64,000 nucleotides of DNA from Cryobacterium sp. PH29-G1. Lineage in GTDB: Bacteria > Actinomycetota > Actinomycetes > Actinomycetales > Microbacteriaceae. A model generated the notes under the pieces. That model saw nothing but the letters and a program-made list of their open reading frames with translations, did no database searches and was not told the origin of the DNA. The number at the start of each line of letters is the position of its first letter. Within the stretch, counting starts at the first letter, position 1. Made by a program: the position numbers and the translations under genes. Positions 30,172 to 39,017 of the stretch are shown here, one piece after another. Where the stretch lies: the NCBI RefSeq assembly GCF_030063365.1, contig NZ_JASISY010000012.1:1-64000 (forward strand), in the 5' to 3' direction.

Positions 30172-30777
30172 CTACGGCCTCTCAGTCGGTTCGACGGGCG
30201 ACCCTGGCGGCCGCCCCGAGGCACGCTCACTGTCGAGCGCGTGTTGCAAAATGATAGTCGCGGCCACCTGATCAATGACTGGCCGTTGGGTTTTCGTTGA
30301 ACGCCCCGAGGCCCTCAGCGCTGACTGCGCCGACACCGTGGAGAGTCGTTCGTCGACCAGGCGCACCGGAACGGCGAGGGTCCGCGCCAGACGGTCCGCG
30401 AAATCGATGGCATCATCGGTGGACGCGGTGACGTTTCCCGACAGGGCAAGCGGCAGCCCCACGATCACCTCGACGGCGTCAAGTTCCTGCACCACCGCTC
30501 GGATCCGGGCCAGATCATTCACTCCAGCCTGATCGCGCGCGACAGTTTCCACCGGTGTGGCGAGCATGCCGTGGTTGTCGCTCCGGGCCAGGCCGATGCG
30601 CACCTTACCGACATCAACGCCCAGACGCACGCCGGAGCGCATGCTTGACGCTGGTGGGACTACGGCCGACTCGCCCCCGGCAGGAACGACCCCGGCGGGT
30701 CGAATGACGATATCCTCACCAGACCCCGGCTCAGACCTGTGTGTGCGAGGCCGGGCCGGGGTTCGGTCGGAGCGCAT
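30172..30777 (-). CDS. ruvX: Putative pre-16S rRNA nuclease / Holliday-junction resolvase-like protein RuvX (YqgF)
   Basis: RNase H-fold protein implicated in 16S rRNA 5'-end maturation. Family sequence starts at MRSGVRLGVDVGKVRIGLA (catalytic first Asp) near position 30642 and includes EVIVGLPLALSGNVTAST and RLVDERLSTVSAQ (Glu/Asp site), ending with DQVAATIILQHALDSE. The frame stays open upstream to an ATG at 30777, two bases after the alaS stop, giving a 45-residue Pro/Arg-rich extension; which start is used is unclear because neither has a strong Shine-Dalgarno. Lies in the conserved alaS-ruvX-mltG order. Confidence 0.9.
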   Translation of the reverse strand: MRSDRTPARPRTHRSEPGSGEDIVIRPAGVVPAGGESAVVPPASSMRSGVRLGVDVGKVRIGLARSDNHGMLATPVETVARDQAGVNDLARIRAVVQELDAVEVIVGLPLALSGNVTASTDDAIDFADRLARTLAVPVRLVDERLSTVSAQSALRASGRSTKTQRPVIDQVAATIILQHALDSERASGRPPGSPVEPTERP

Positions 30778-30779
30778 CG

Positions 30780-33434
30780 TTAGCGGCTGATCGCTGCGAC
30801 GACGGCCTGCAACGCCGCTGGGATGGCATCACGATTGGGCCCACCGCCCTGCGCCAGGTCGTCTTTGCCGCCGCCACCTCCGCCGAGAATTCCGGCGACC
30901 GTCTTGGCCAGCACTCCAGCCTTCTGGCCGGCCTCCCTGGCGGCCTGGTTGGTTGCAACGATCACGACGGGCTTATCGGCGGCAATGGCCGACAGGGCTA
31001 CGACAACCGCATCGGTGCCGAGGCGTTCCCGCGTCGCGAGGGCAAGCATCCGTACGTCGTCCGGCGAGCCGACCACGCCGAGGTCTTCGGTAACGACGGT
31101 CACGGCACCAACGCGACGGGCCGTCGCCAGCAGGGCGGGAACGCGGTCGGTGAGGGCGCGGGCTTCGAACACTGCGATCTTCTTCTCGGCCGATTTCAGG
31201 CTCGATACCAGGTCGCTGATGCGCTCGGGCAACTGCTCGCGCGGCGTCTTCAAACTCGACGACAGCTGCGAGACCAGGGCGCGTTCGGCGGCAAGATCGC
31301 GGAAGGCCTCGAGACCGACGAGCGATTCAACGCGTCGGTTCGTCGATCCGACGGACGCTTCGCTGATCAGGTTGATCATGCCGATTTCGGCGCTGCTGCC
31401 CACGTGGGTTCCGGCGCACAGTTCGCGCGACCAGGGTCCGCCGATATCGACGACGCGCACAACTTCGCCATATTTCTCACCGAACAGGGCCATGGCGCCG
31501 AGCGCCTTGGCCTCGGCGAGAGGCATTTCGCGGGTGGTGACCGGGAGGTTGTCCCGGATGGCGTTGTTGGAGATTTCTTCGATCTCAGTGCGGGTCGCCG
31601 CTGACAACGCCTGGTTCCAGGAGAAGTCGAGACGAAAGAAACCCGCCTTGTTGTAGGAGCCGGACTGGTGGGCGTTCGGGCCGAGCACCTGACGCAGAGC
31701 AGCGTGCAGCACGTGAGTACCGGAGTGAGCCTGCCGGGCACCACGGCGCCAGTTCTCGTCGACCACGCTCGTGGCGCTGTCTCCGACCCCGACCTCACCG
31801 GACTGCACGAGCACCTTATGGCTGATCAGGCCCTTGACCGGCTTCTGCACGTCGAGCACCTTGAGCTCGTAGCCGGGGCCCACAATAAGACCGGAATCCG
31901 CTTCTTGACCGCCGGACTCTGCCCAGAGGGCGGTTTCGGCGAGGATGACCTCGGCCGTTTCGCCGGCGACCGCGCTCGTGACGGACTCTCCGTCAACAAT
32001 GAGGCCGAGCACACTGGATTCGTTCTGCAGGTCGTCGTAGCCGGTGAATACGGTTTCACCGAGGGAACGGAAGGAGCTATACACCCCCAGGTCGGCCAGC
32101 GTCGACTTCTTGGACTTCGCATCCGCCTTGGCCATGGTGCGCTGCTTCGTCATCAGAGTTTCGAAGGCGTCCCGGTTGACACTCAGACCCGCTTCTTCAG
32201 CGATCTCGAGGGTGATTTCGATCGGAAAACCGTAGGTGTCGTGCAGCAGGAACGCGGTCGGTCCGGCCAGTTCGGTCTTGTTGGCCTTCTTGGTCTTGGC
32301 CACGGCCAAATCGAGCACGGCGCTGCCACTGGCGAGGGTGCGCAGAAAAGTCTCCTCCTCGGCGAAGGCGGCCTGGCTGATGCGCCCGAAGTCACTCTTC
32401 ACTTCGGGATAGGAAGCGCTCATGGCGTCGCGCGAGGCGGGCAACAGGTCGGGCAGGCTAATGGTGTCAACGCCGAGCAAACGCATGGCACGAACGCTGC
32501 GCCGCAGCAGGCGACGCAGGATATAGCCCCGACCCTCGTTGGACGGCATGACGCCGTCGCTCATCAGCATGAGCGAGGAACGCACGTGGTCGGCGACGAT
32601 GCGCATCCGCACGTCGTCATCGTGGTTCGCTCCGTAGCGGCGCCCCGACAGTGCAGCGGCACGGTCGAGAACCGGGCGCACCTGGTCGATCTCGTACATG
32701 TTCTCGACGCCCTGTTTGAGGAAGGCGACGCGTTCGAGGCCCATACCCGTGTCGATGTTCTTCTTGGGCAGGTCACCGAGAATCTGAAAGTCGCTTTTGC
32801 CGGTGCTCTCGCCGCGCAGGTACTGCATGAAGACGAGGTTCCAAATTTCGACATAACGATCGTCGTCGGTGGCCGGGCCACCGTCGGCTCCGTAGGCCGG
32901 GCCACGGTCGAAGAAGATTTCCGAGCACGGACCGGCCGGGCCGGGCTGGCCCGTGGACCAGTAGTTCGATTCCATACCGAGGCGCTGGATGCGGTTCTCC
33001 GGCACGCCGAGCGCGCGCCAGTACCGGTGTGCCTCATCGTCGTCCAGGTAAATCGTGACCCACAAGTCGCTCTCGCGAAAGCCGTAGCCGCCCTGGTTCT
33101 CCGGGGTGGTCAGCAACTCCCAGGCGAAACCGATCGCTTCTTCCTTGAAGTAGTCACCGAAACTGAAGTTGCCGTTCATCTGAAAGAACGTGCCGTGCCG
33201 GGGCGTCTTGCCGACCTCTTCGATGTCGTTGGTGCGGATACACTTCTGCACGCTCGTAGCACGAGGGTACGGCGCCGGAACCAGCCCGGTGAGGTATGGC
33301 ACGAACGGGACCATGCCGGCCACGGTGAAAAGAAGGGTGGGATCGTCGCTCACCAATGACGCGGACGGCACAACGGTGTGTCCACGATCGGCGAAGAAGT
33401 CGAGCCAGCGCCCGCGAATGTCAGCAGTCTGCAT
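30780..33434 (-). CDS. alaS: Alanyl-tRNA synthetase
   Basis: Charges tRNA-Ala and edits mischarged Ser/Gly. The 884-residue protein has the class II core (LLFTVAGMVPFVPYLTG, TSVQKCIRTNDIEEVGKTPR, FFQMNGNFSFGDYFKEEAI), the editing domain (HSGTHVLHAALRQVLG and ELCAGTHV metal ligands) and a C-terminal DHHA1 domain with a Gly-rich ILGGGGGGKDDLAQGGGPN. Complete. Its leader contains a 16-bp tandem repeat. Operon order alaS-ruvX-mltG-aroE continues without gaps. Confidence 0.98.
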   Translation of the reverse strand: MQTADIRGRWLDFFADRGHTVVPSASLVSDDPTLLFTVAGMVPFVPYLTGLVPAPYPRATSVQKCIRTNDIEEVGKTPRHGTFFQMNGNFSFGDYFKEEAIGFAWELLTTPENQGGYGFRESDLWVTIYLDDDEAHRYWRALGVPENRIQRLGMESNYWSTGQPGPAGPCSEIFFDRGPAYGADGGPATDDDRYVEIWNLVFMQYLRGESTGKSDFQILGDLPKKNIDTGMGLERVAFLKQGVENMYEIDQVRPVLDRAAALSGRRYGANHDDDVRMRIVADHVRSSLMLMSDGVMPSNEGRGYILRRLLRRSVRAMRLLGVDTISLPDLLPASRDAMSASYPEVKSDFGRISQAAFAEEETFLRTLASGSAVLDLAVAKTKKANKTELAGPTAFLLHDTYGFPIEITLEIAEEAGLSVNRDAFETLMTKQRTMAKADAKSKKSTLADLGVYSSFRSLGETVFTGYDDLQNESSVLGLIVDGESVTSAVAGETAEVILAETALWAESGGQEADSGLIVGPGYELKVLDVQKPVKGLISHKVLVQSGEVGVGDSATSVVDENWRRGARQAHSGTHVLHAALRQVLGPNAHQSGSYNKAGFFRLDFSWNQALSAATRTEIEEISNNAIRDNLPVTTREMPLAEAKALGAMALFGEKYGEVVRVVDIGGPWSRELCAGTHVGSSAEIGMINLISEASVGSTNRRVESLVGLEAFRDLAAERALVSQLSSSLKTPREQLPERISDLVSSLKSAEKKIAVFEARALTDRVPALLATARRVGAVTVVTEDLGVVGSPDDVRMLALATRERLGTDAVVVALSAIAADKPVVIVATNQAAREAGQKAGVLAKTVAGILGGGGGGKDDLAQGGGPNRDAIPAALQAVVAAISR

Positions 33435-33456
33435 GGTGTCCGTTTTTTGGTGTTGC

Positions 33457-33488
33457 GTGAATGTGGTGGTGCATGAATGTGGTGGTGC
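33457..33488. repeat. 16-bp tandem repeat in the alaS leader
   Basis: GTGAATGTGGTGGTGC and ATGAATGTGGTGGTGC are adjacent, then a partial third unit GTGAAT. It lies between the small membrane-protein gene and the alaS start codon (23-54 nt upstream of alaS). Confidence 0.85.
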
Positions 33489-33521
33489 GTGAATATAGCC
33501 GGGCGAGGGGCGAGCGCCGGG

Positions 33522-33749
33522 TCAGGGCGCGGTCGGTGCTGCGGAGTCGCCGGCCGCGGTGACGTCGCCGAGAGCGGCATGCAACTCGGCCTCGCGCTGC
33601 CGGTAGCCCTCAGAAATGGCCTCTCCGAACTCACGCGCCTTGGTGTCGAGTTCGGTGAAAAACTGCTTCCCCTGCTGGGTCTTGTTGACCTCGTGGGCAA
33701 CCACGAAGCCGGCGGCCACACCAATGACCAACCAGATGACGTTCTTCAT
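33522..33749 (-). CDS. Small single-pass membrane protein upstream of alaS
   Basis: A 75-residue protein starting MKNVIWLVIGVAAGFVVAHE (one membrane helix, residues 2-19), then a charged helical region (KQFFTELDTKAREFGEAISE) and an Ala/Pro-rich tail. Similar small proteins of unknown function occur between rpsD and alaS in related actinobacteria; it resembles YtxH-type membrane-anchored coiled-coil proteins in layout only. Start chosen at 33749 because GGGAGAAG lies just upstream. It may partner the DUF948 protein encoded next to it, which has the same topology. Confidence 0.8.
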   Translation of the reverse strand: MKNVIWLVIGVAAGFVVAHEVNKTQQGKQFFTELDTKAREFGEAISEGYRQREAELHAALGDVTAAGDSAAPTAP

Positions 33750-33882
33750 GGCACTTCTCCCTGAATCTGTGCGGCCGGGGCCCACAGTCAATAGAACCGA
33801 ATTGAATGAAGCCGGGCACCGCTAGCGGTAGCTATCGATAAGACGGGCGCGAGAATATCAACGCCGTGTCCAGAGTAGCCGG

Positions 33883-34254
33883 TCAACCTCGATTGCGCCC
33901 GGACCGCGGCCGCCCGGCGCGAAAGGCAGCCCGCACGCCGGCCGAAAACCCGGCCAGCTTGATCAGCGGTCCGCCCACCGTCGCAGCAAATAACGCGACG
34001 AGCGCTGAGGCGTTGCCGGTGACATCCGCTACATTGCTCGTGATGGTGTCGACCCTGGCCAGTTGCTGGTTCGTCGAACGGATGGTCTCGGTGGTCTCGG
34101 TCAGCATCGGGGTCATTCCCTCGCTGAGTTCGTGGATGGCCGCGGTCGTTTCATCGAACACCCGGCCCAGTTTGATCAGCGGAATGGCAATGACCGCGAC
34201 CAATATTGCGAACACGCCGGCGGCAATGAGCCCGGCAATATCTCCACCTGACAC
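33883..34254 (-). CDS. DUF948 family membrane protein
   Basis: A 123-residue protein with an N-terminal membrane helix (DIAGLIAAGVFAILVAVIAI, residues about 4-23) followed by a helical region (GRVFDETTAAIHELSEGMTP, TETIRSTNQQLARVDTITS) and an Arg/Gly-rich C-terminus. DUF948 resembles proteins with coiled-coil extracytoplasmic or cytoplasmic domains; function unknown. GTG at 34254 is chosen because GGAG lies 5 nt upstream; reading further back enters the rpsD terminator. Confidence 0.85.
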   Translation of the reverse strand: MSGGDIAGLIAAGVFAILVAVIAIPLIKLGRVFDETTAAIHELSEGMTPMLTETTETIRSTNQQLARVDTITSNVADVTGNASALVALFAATVGGPLIKLAGFSAGVRAAFRAGRPRSGRNRG

Positions 34255-34298
34255 GGTGACTCCACTCAGTTCGATCGGCTCCCAATGAGCGCGGATAT

Positions 34299-34334
34299 AC
34301 AAAAGGGCGGATCACCCGAGGATGATCCGCCCTT
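34299..34334 (-). terminator. Rho-independent terminator after rpsD
   Basis: On the minus strand AAGGGCGGATCA pairs with TGATCCGCCCTT (12-bp perfect stem, loop TCCTCGGG) and is followed by TTTTG. It ends about 70 nt after the rpsD stop. Confidence 0.85.
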
Positions 34335-34403
34335 CAGCGTACCGGTTGACAACAGCCGGAAGGCCATCGAGAACCGGTCAGACAGCTAACAAGCTGCACG
34401 GTG

Positions 34404-35033
34404 TTATCGAGCTGCGTAGTACTCCACGACGAGCTGAACTTCACAGGTCACGGGGATCTCGATGCGCTTCGGGGCACGCACGAGGCGGGCCTGAAGCTTG
34501 TCGAGTTCAACCTCGAGGTACGGCGGGAGCTTGGGAAGCAGGTCAACGTGTCCGCCGGCTGCTGCAACCTGGAAGGGCTCCATGCCCTCGCTGCGAGCCT
34601 TGACGTGCATGAGCTGGCCCGGCTTCACGCGGAAGGAGGGCCGGTCAACGAGCTCTCCGTCAACGAGGATGTGACGGTGCACGATCATCTGGCGAGCCTG
34701 CGCCGTGGTGCGCGCAATCGCGGAACGAACGAGGAGTGCATCGAGACGGGTCTCGAGAATCTCAACGAGGTTCTCACCGGTCAGGCCCTGACGACGACGA
34801 GCCTGCTCGAAGGCAATCTTGAGCTGAGCTTCGCGAATGCCGTACTGGGCGCGTAAGCGCTGCTTTTCGCGCAGACGAACGGCATAGTCCGAATCGGTCT
34901 TGCGCTTGGTGCGGCCGTGCTCACCGGGTGCATAGGGGCGCTTCTCGAGGAAGCGGGCTGCCTTCGGCGTGAGGGCAATGCCCAGGGCGCGCGAGAGGCG
35001 AGTTTTACTGCGGGTACGTGACTTGGTAGACAC
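34404..35033 (-). CDS. rpsD: 30S ribosomal protein S4
   Basis: 16S rRNA-binding assembly protein and, in some bacteria, translational autoregulator. The 209-residue product starts at GTG 35033 (VSTKSRTRSKTRLSRALG) with AAAGGA 4 nt upstream, and has the S4 domain (LETRLDALLVRSAIARTTAQ, ARQMIVHRHILVDGELVDRP). The longer C-terminal KRIEIPVTCEVQLVVEYYAA is typical of actinobacteria. It is monocistronic here: 280 bp of non-coding DNA precede it and a strong terminator follows. The in-frame upstream extension has no homology. Confidence 0.97.
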   Translation of the reverse strand: MSTKSRTRSKTRLSRALGIALTPKAARFLEKRPYAPGEHGRTKRKTDSDYAVRLREKQRLRAQYGIREAQLKIAFEQARRRQGLTGENLVEILETRLDALLVRSAIARTTAQARQMIVHRHILVDGELVDRPSFRVKPGQLMHVKARSEGMEPFQVAAAGGHVDLLPKLPPYLEVELDKLQARLVRAPKRIEIPVTCEVQLVVEYYAAR

Positions 35034-35313
35034 GGTTTCCTTTCGATCGGACTCAATAACAGGGATACCAGGGCGAGTGCGTATCGCTACAGCACAAACG
35101 TCATGGGAGATCAGAGGATTGGGTGCCATGGGACGCTCGGCTACAGAACGATTCCCCTCCAACCTGGAATCGGACGCAGCCGCATGCCGAAACCAGTTGT
35201 AGGCAGAGTCAAGGTTAGCACACCAGACCCGCCGGTTGAGCTGGTCCAAACCCGCGGCCGGTCACCCGCTCCTCGCGTCTTCGAGACGGGCGGCGCCGCC
35301 GCAGTTCACAGCG

Positions 35314-36654
35314 CTACTGGTTGCGGACGATGCGGCGGATCTTGAGGAGGCGGGCGGAGATGTCTCGCTCATGGCCGTGCTCGGTGGGGGCGTAGTACTG
35401 GGTGCCCGTCAATTCGGTCGGCGGATACTGCTGGGTGACCACGCCGAGTGCGTCATCGTGCGGGTACCGGTAGCCCTTGCCGTGACCGAGCTTCTTCGCG
35501 CCGGGATAGTGCGCGTCGCGCATCCCCTTGGGCACGCGGCCCATCTTGCCGGCCCGCACATCGGCGATCGCCGCGTCGAGGGCCAGGTAGGCCGCATTGG
35601 ACTTGGGTGCGGTGGCCAGGTGCACGACGGCCTGGGCAAGCGGAATACGGCCCTCGGGCATGCCGATCAGAGCCACGGCGTCGGCGGCAGCCACGGCGAT
35701 CAGGAGGGACTGCGGGTCGGCCATGCCGATGTCCTCGGAGGCGAGGATGATGATGCGACGGCAGATGTAGCGTGGGTCCTCGCCGGCTTCGATCATGCGC
35801 GCGAGGTAGTGCAGCGCGGCGTCGACGTCACTGCCGCGCACGGATTTGATGAAGGCGCTGATCACGTCGTAGTGCTCGTCGCCGTTGCGGTCGTAGCGCA
35901 GCAGCGCGCGGTCCACGGCAAGCGAAACGATGTCGGTTGTGATGACGGGCTTGCCGGTCGCTCCGGCTTCGAGGGTCGACTCCGCCGACACGGATGCCGC
36001 CTCCAGCGCGGTCAGGGCCCGCCGCGCGTCGCCGGACGCCAGCCGGATGATCGCGCCGCGCGCCTCGGGTTCGAGCTCGAACCGGTCGGCCAGACCGCGG
36101 GCATCGGTGACGGCCCGATCCACCACAATGCCGAGATCGTCGTCACTGAGCACTTCGAGGGTGAGCAGCAACGACCGGGAAAGCAGCGGCGAAATGATCG
36201 AGAACGACGGGTTTTCCGTTGTCGCGGCGACGAGAATGATCACGCCGTTTTCGACCCCGGGGAGCAGCGCGTCTTGCTGAGCCTTCGAGAAACGATGAAT
36301 CTCATCGAGGAATAACACGGTGGACAGGCCGTAGAGGTCACGGTTGGTGCGCGCATCCTCCATCACCTGGCGCACATCGCGCACTCCGGCGGTGACGGCG
36401 GAAAGTTCCACGAAGCGGCGCCCGGAACTGTGCGCGATGGCCTGCGCGAGCGTGGTTTTGCCGGTGCCGGGCGGCCCCCACAGAATGACCGACACGCTGC
36501 CGCGCTCCCCAGTTTTATCGCTCGCGAGGCTCACGAGCGGCGACCCCGGCGTCAGCAGGTGACGTTGACCGGCGACCTCATCGAGGGATTTCGGGCGCAT
36601 TCGTACAGCGAGGGGGGCCTGGCCACTGCGCAGACCTGGTTGAGCATCCGACAT
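35314..36654 (-). CDS. rarA: Replication-associated recombination protein A (RarA/MgsA)
   Basis: AAA+ clamp-loader-like ATPase acting at stalled forks. The 446-residue protein has an N-terminal [20 protein letters not shown], Walker [16 protein letters not shown], Walker [21 protein letters not shown], sensor [18 protein letters not shown] and the C-terminal MgsA domain ([37 protein letters not shown]). The start at 36654 (MSDAQPG) matches family length; earlier codons lie in the divergent promoter region shared with the cyclophilin gene. Confidence 0.95.
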   Translation of the reverse strand: MSDAQPGLRSGQAPLAVRMRPKSLDEVAGQRHLLTPGSPLVSLASDKTGERGSVSVILWGPPGTGKTTLAQAIAHSSGRRFVELSAVTAGVRDVRQVMEDARTNRDLYGLSTVLFLDEIHRFSKAQQDALLPGVENGVIILVAATTENPSFSIISPLLSRSLLLTLEVLSDDDLGIVVDRAVTDARGLADRFELEPEARGAIIRLASGDARRALTALEAASVSAESTLEAGATGKPVITTDIVSLAVDRALLRYDRNGDEHYDVISAFIKSVRGSDVDAALHYLARMIEAGEDPRYICRRIIILASEDIGMADPQSLLIAVAAADAVALIGMPEGRIPLAQAVVHLATAPKSNAAYLALDAAIADVRAGKMGRVPKGMRDAHYPGAKKLGHGKGYRYPHDDALGVVTQQYPPTELTGTQYYAPTEHGHERDISARLLKIRRIVRNQ

Positions 36655-36760
36655 TCCCCCAGCGTAGTTTGTGGTTAGAGTTCTACGAGGTCGGGCGCGT
36701 CGCTGCCGGATTCGTTTTTTTCGGTCGTCGCCAACCCCGACGGCCATGGAGGGGTTCACA

Positions 36761-37558
36761 GTGGCTTCGAATTACAAGGCCGAGCGTGCTGCACGTGAAG
36801 AACGCGGACGTGTGCGGTCGTACCAAGCCCGGCGGGCGGTGCACGAACACCAGAAGAAGCGTCGTGTGCGCGACAATCTCATCGCCGGTGGCGGCCTCAT
36901 CGTGGTGCTCACGCTCATCGTCGTCGCCCAGGTGTTCTACTTCGACGGCGGCCCCGGCACCCCGACATCCACTGCAACGGCGACAGCCACCCCCACGCCG
37001 GCTGCCACAGCGGCGGATGAAAACTCGGGCGAGGTCCCGTCGAGCAGCCTCGCCGAGGGCCGCACCTGGACCGGAACCCTCACCCTCAACAACGTCGAGC
37101 TCGGCATCGAGCTGGACGGCGCGCTCGCCCCGCAAGGCGTCTCCTCCACCATCAGCCTTGCGCAAAGCGGTTTCTACAACGGCGTCAGCTGCCACCGCCT
37201 GACCACGGGCGGCTTCTCCGTGCTGCAGTGTGGCGATCCGGTCGGTGACGGCTCCGGCGGCCCCGGCTACAGCTACGGGCCCATTGAAAATGCACCGACC
37301 GACGATCTGTACCCGGCCGGCACGATCGCCATGGCCCGCCAGGGCGGCGATGCAGCCAGCATGGGCAGCCAGTTCTTCGTCGTCTACGACGACACGACGA
37401 TTCCCTCGGATGCGGCCGGCGGGTACACCGTGCTCGGCCACGTGACGAGCGGGCTGGACCAGCTGAAGGCCGAGATCACGGATGCCGGAACCGCCGATGG
37501 CTCCGGTGACGGCACTCCCAAGGTGCCCACGACAATCACCGGCATAACAGTTCAGTAG
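36761..37558 (+). CDS. Membrane-anchored cyclophilin-type peptidyl-prolyl isomerase
   Basis: A 265-residue protein: charged cytoplasmic N-terminus ([20 protein letters not shown]), one membrane helix (about residues 46-64; [20 protein letters not shown]), a Thr/Ala/Pro linker and an extracytoplasmic cyclophilin domain ([40 protein letters not shown]). Several canonical active-site residues such as the Arg of the RxxxGF motif are changed ([16 protein letters not shown] keeps the core), so activity is probable but not certain. GTG start with GGAGG 8 nt upstream. Divergent from rarA. Confidence 0.92.
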   Translation: MASNYKAERAAREERGRVRSYQARRAVHEHQKKRRVRDNLIAGGGLIVVLTLIVVAQVFYFDGGPGTPTSTATATATPTPAATAADENSGEVPSSSLAEGRTWTGTLTLNNVELGIELDGALAPQGVSSTISLAQSGFYNGVSCHRLTTGGFSVLQCGDPVGDGSGGPGYSYGPIENAPTDDLYPAGTIAMARQGGDAASMGSQFFVVYDDTTIPSDAAGGYTVLGHVTSGLDQLKAEITDAGTADGSGDGTPKVPTTITGITVQ

Positions 37559-37668
37559 GATCGATCGATCCCCCTGCGCTATTGCAATAGGCTTATCAGG
37601 GTATTTCTTGGCTCCGCACTCGACACTCCCGCGGATCCACACACAACAACTCAGCAAAGGTGAGGCTC

Positions 37669-38901
37669 TTGACTACGACAGATCAGCAACCATGGGGTCG
37701 CGTAGACGAAACCGGCACGGTTTACGTGCGCGAGGCAAACGGCGAACGCGCCGTCGGCCAATACCCGGATGCCACTCCGGAAGAGGCCCTGGCCTACTTC
37801 GAGCGCAAGTATGTTGAGCTCAATGGGCAGGTCACCCTGCTCGAGCAGCGTGCGAAGGGTGGCGCTCCGGCCGCGGACATCGCGAAGTCGGTCGCGAACC
37901 TGACCGTCGCTGTGGCCGGCGCCAACGCCGTCGGCAATCTGGCCGCTCTGGCCGAACGCCTCGGCGCCCTCGGTGGGGCCGTCAGTGAACTCACCGAGCA
38001 GCAGAACATCGAGTCGAAAGCAGCGTCCGCTGCTGCCGTCGCCGAGCGGGCCGAAATCGTGACCGAGGCCGAGCGCCTCGCCGCCGAAGATCCAGCCAAG
38101 ACACAGTGGAAGCAGACCAGCGCCGCTCTCGACGCTCTGTTCGCCAAATGGCAAGCGCACCAGCACGACGCTCCGCGCATCCCCAAGGGTGAGGCCAACG
38201 ATCTGTGGAAGCGTTTTCGTGCGGCTCGCACCACGATCGAGCAGAACCGCAAGGCGTTCTTCGCCGAGCTCGATAGCGCTCACAAAGACGTTCGCACCAA
38301 GAAGCAGCACCTGATCGAACAGGCCGAGGCTCTCGCGCCGAAGGGTGCCGACGGTATCTCCGCGTACCGCAACCTGCTCGACGAATGGAAGTTGGCCGGG
38401 CGCAGCGGCAAGAAGCAGGACGATGCCATGTGGGCAAAGTTCAAGGCTGCCGGCGACGTGCTCTACTCCGTCAAGAGCGAGGTCGAAGCTCAGGACAACG
38501 AGGAATTCTCCGCGAACCTCGTGCTGAAGCTCGAGTTGCTCACCGAGGCAGAGACCCTGCTCACCACGACGGACCGCAACGCCGCGCGTGACACGCTCAC
38601 CACGATCCAGCGCAAGTGGGACGCCATCGGCAAGGTCCCCCGCGATCAGGTCAAGCCGATCGAAGACCGCCTGCGCAAGGTCGAGGCCGTCGTCCGCAAG
38701 CTCGACGACGACCACTGGAAGCACAACAACCCCGAGACCAAGGCCCGCACCGAGGGCCTCGCCGGGCAGTTGAACGACGCGATCACCAAGCTCGAAGCTG
38801 AGCTCGCCACCGCGCAAAAGGGCCAGAATGCCCGCGCGATCAAGGATGCCACTGAAGCGCTTGAGGCACGCAAGGCGTGGCTCAAGGCCATCGGCCAGTA
38901 G
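37669..38901 (+). CDS. DUF349 domain protein
   Basis: A 410-residue, almost wholly helical cytoplasmic protein made of repeated DUF349 units (KTQWKQTSAALDALFAKWQA; YRNLLDEWKLAGRSGKKQDD; LTTIQRKWDAIGKVPRDQVK), each with a central W and a following charged helix. The N-terminus QQPWGRVDETGTVYVREANG is conserved in actinobacterial members. Function unknown; DUF349 proteins are found next to relA in many actinobacteria. TTG at 37669 is favoured because AAAGG lies 8 nt upstream; GTG at 37660 is the alternative. Confidence 0.88.
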   Translation: MTTTDQQPWGRVDETGTVYVREANGERAVGQYPDATPEEALAYFERKYVELNGQVTLLEQRAKGGAPAADIAKSVANLTVAVAGANAVGNLAALAERLGALGGAVSELTEQQNIESKAASAAAVAERAEIVTEAERLAAEDPAKTQWKQTSAALDALFAKWQAHQHDAPRIPKGEANDLWKRFRAARTTIEQNRKAFFAELDSAHKDVRTKKQHLIEQAEALAPKGADGISAYRNLLDEWKLAGRSGKKQDDAMWAKFKAAGDVLYSVKSEVEAQDNEEFSANLVLKLELLTEAETLLTTTDRNAARDTLTTIQRKWDAIGKVPRDQVKPIEDRLRKVEAVVRKLDDDHWKHNNPETKARTEGLAGQLNDAITKLEAELATAQKGQNARAIKDATEALEARKAWLKAIGQ

Positions 38902-38955
38902 CCAATGGAGAGCCGCTGCCGCTGATCCACCACGTGGCGGTTGTGCCCGGCGCGG

Positions 38956-38990
38956 TTATCCACAGGTGCAGGGCAGTTGCATTTTCCACA
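38956..38990 (+). promoter_or_regulatory. Two DnaA-box-like sequences
   Basis: A perfect TTATCCACA at 38956-38964 and TTTTCCACA at 38982-38990, same orientation, 26 nt apart, immediately upstream of a strong hairpin and the AbiEi-like gene. Confidence 0.5.
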
Positions 38991-39017
38991 GATCAGGCCT
39001 CCTTCGGGGGCCTGATC
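38991..39017 (+). promoter_or_regulatory. Very stable hairpin abutting a start codon
   Basis: GATCAGGCC pairs with GGCCTGATC across TCCTTCGGG; with wobble the stem reaches 12 bp, and a C(UUCG)G tetraloop register is possible. The GTG of the next gene begins at the very next base (39018). It may end DUF349 transcription or mask translation initiation downstream. No T-tract follows. Confidence 0.65.
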
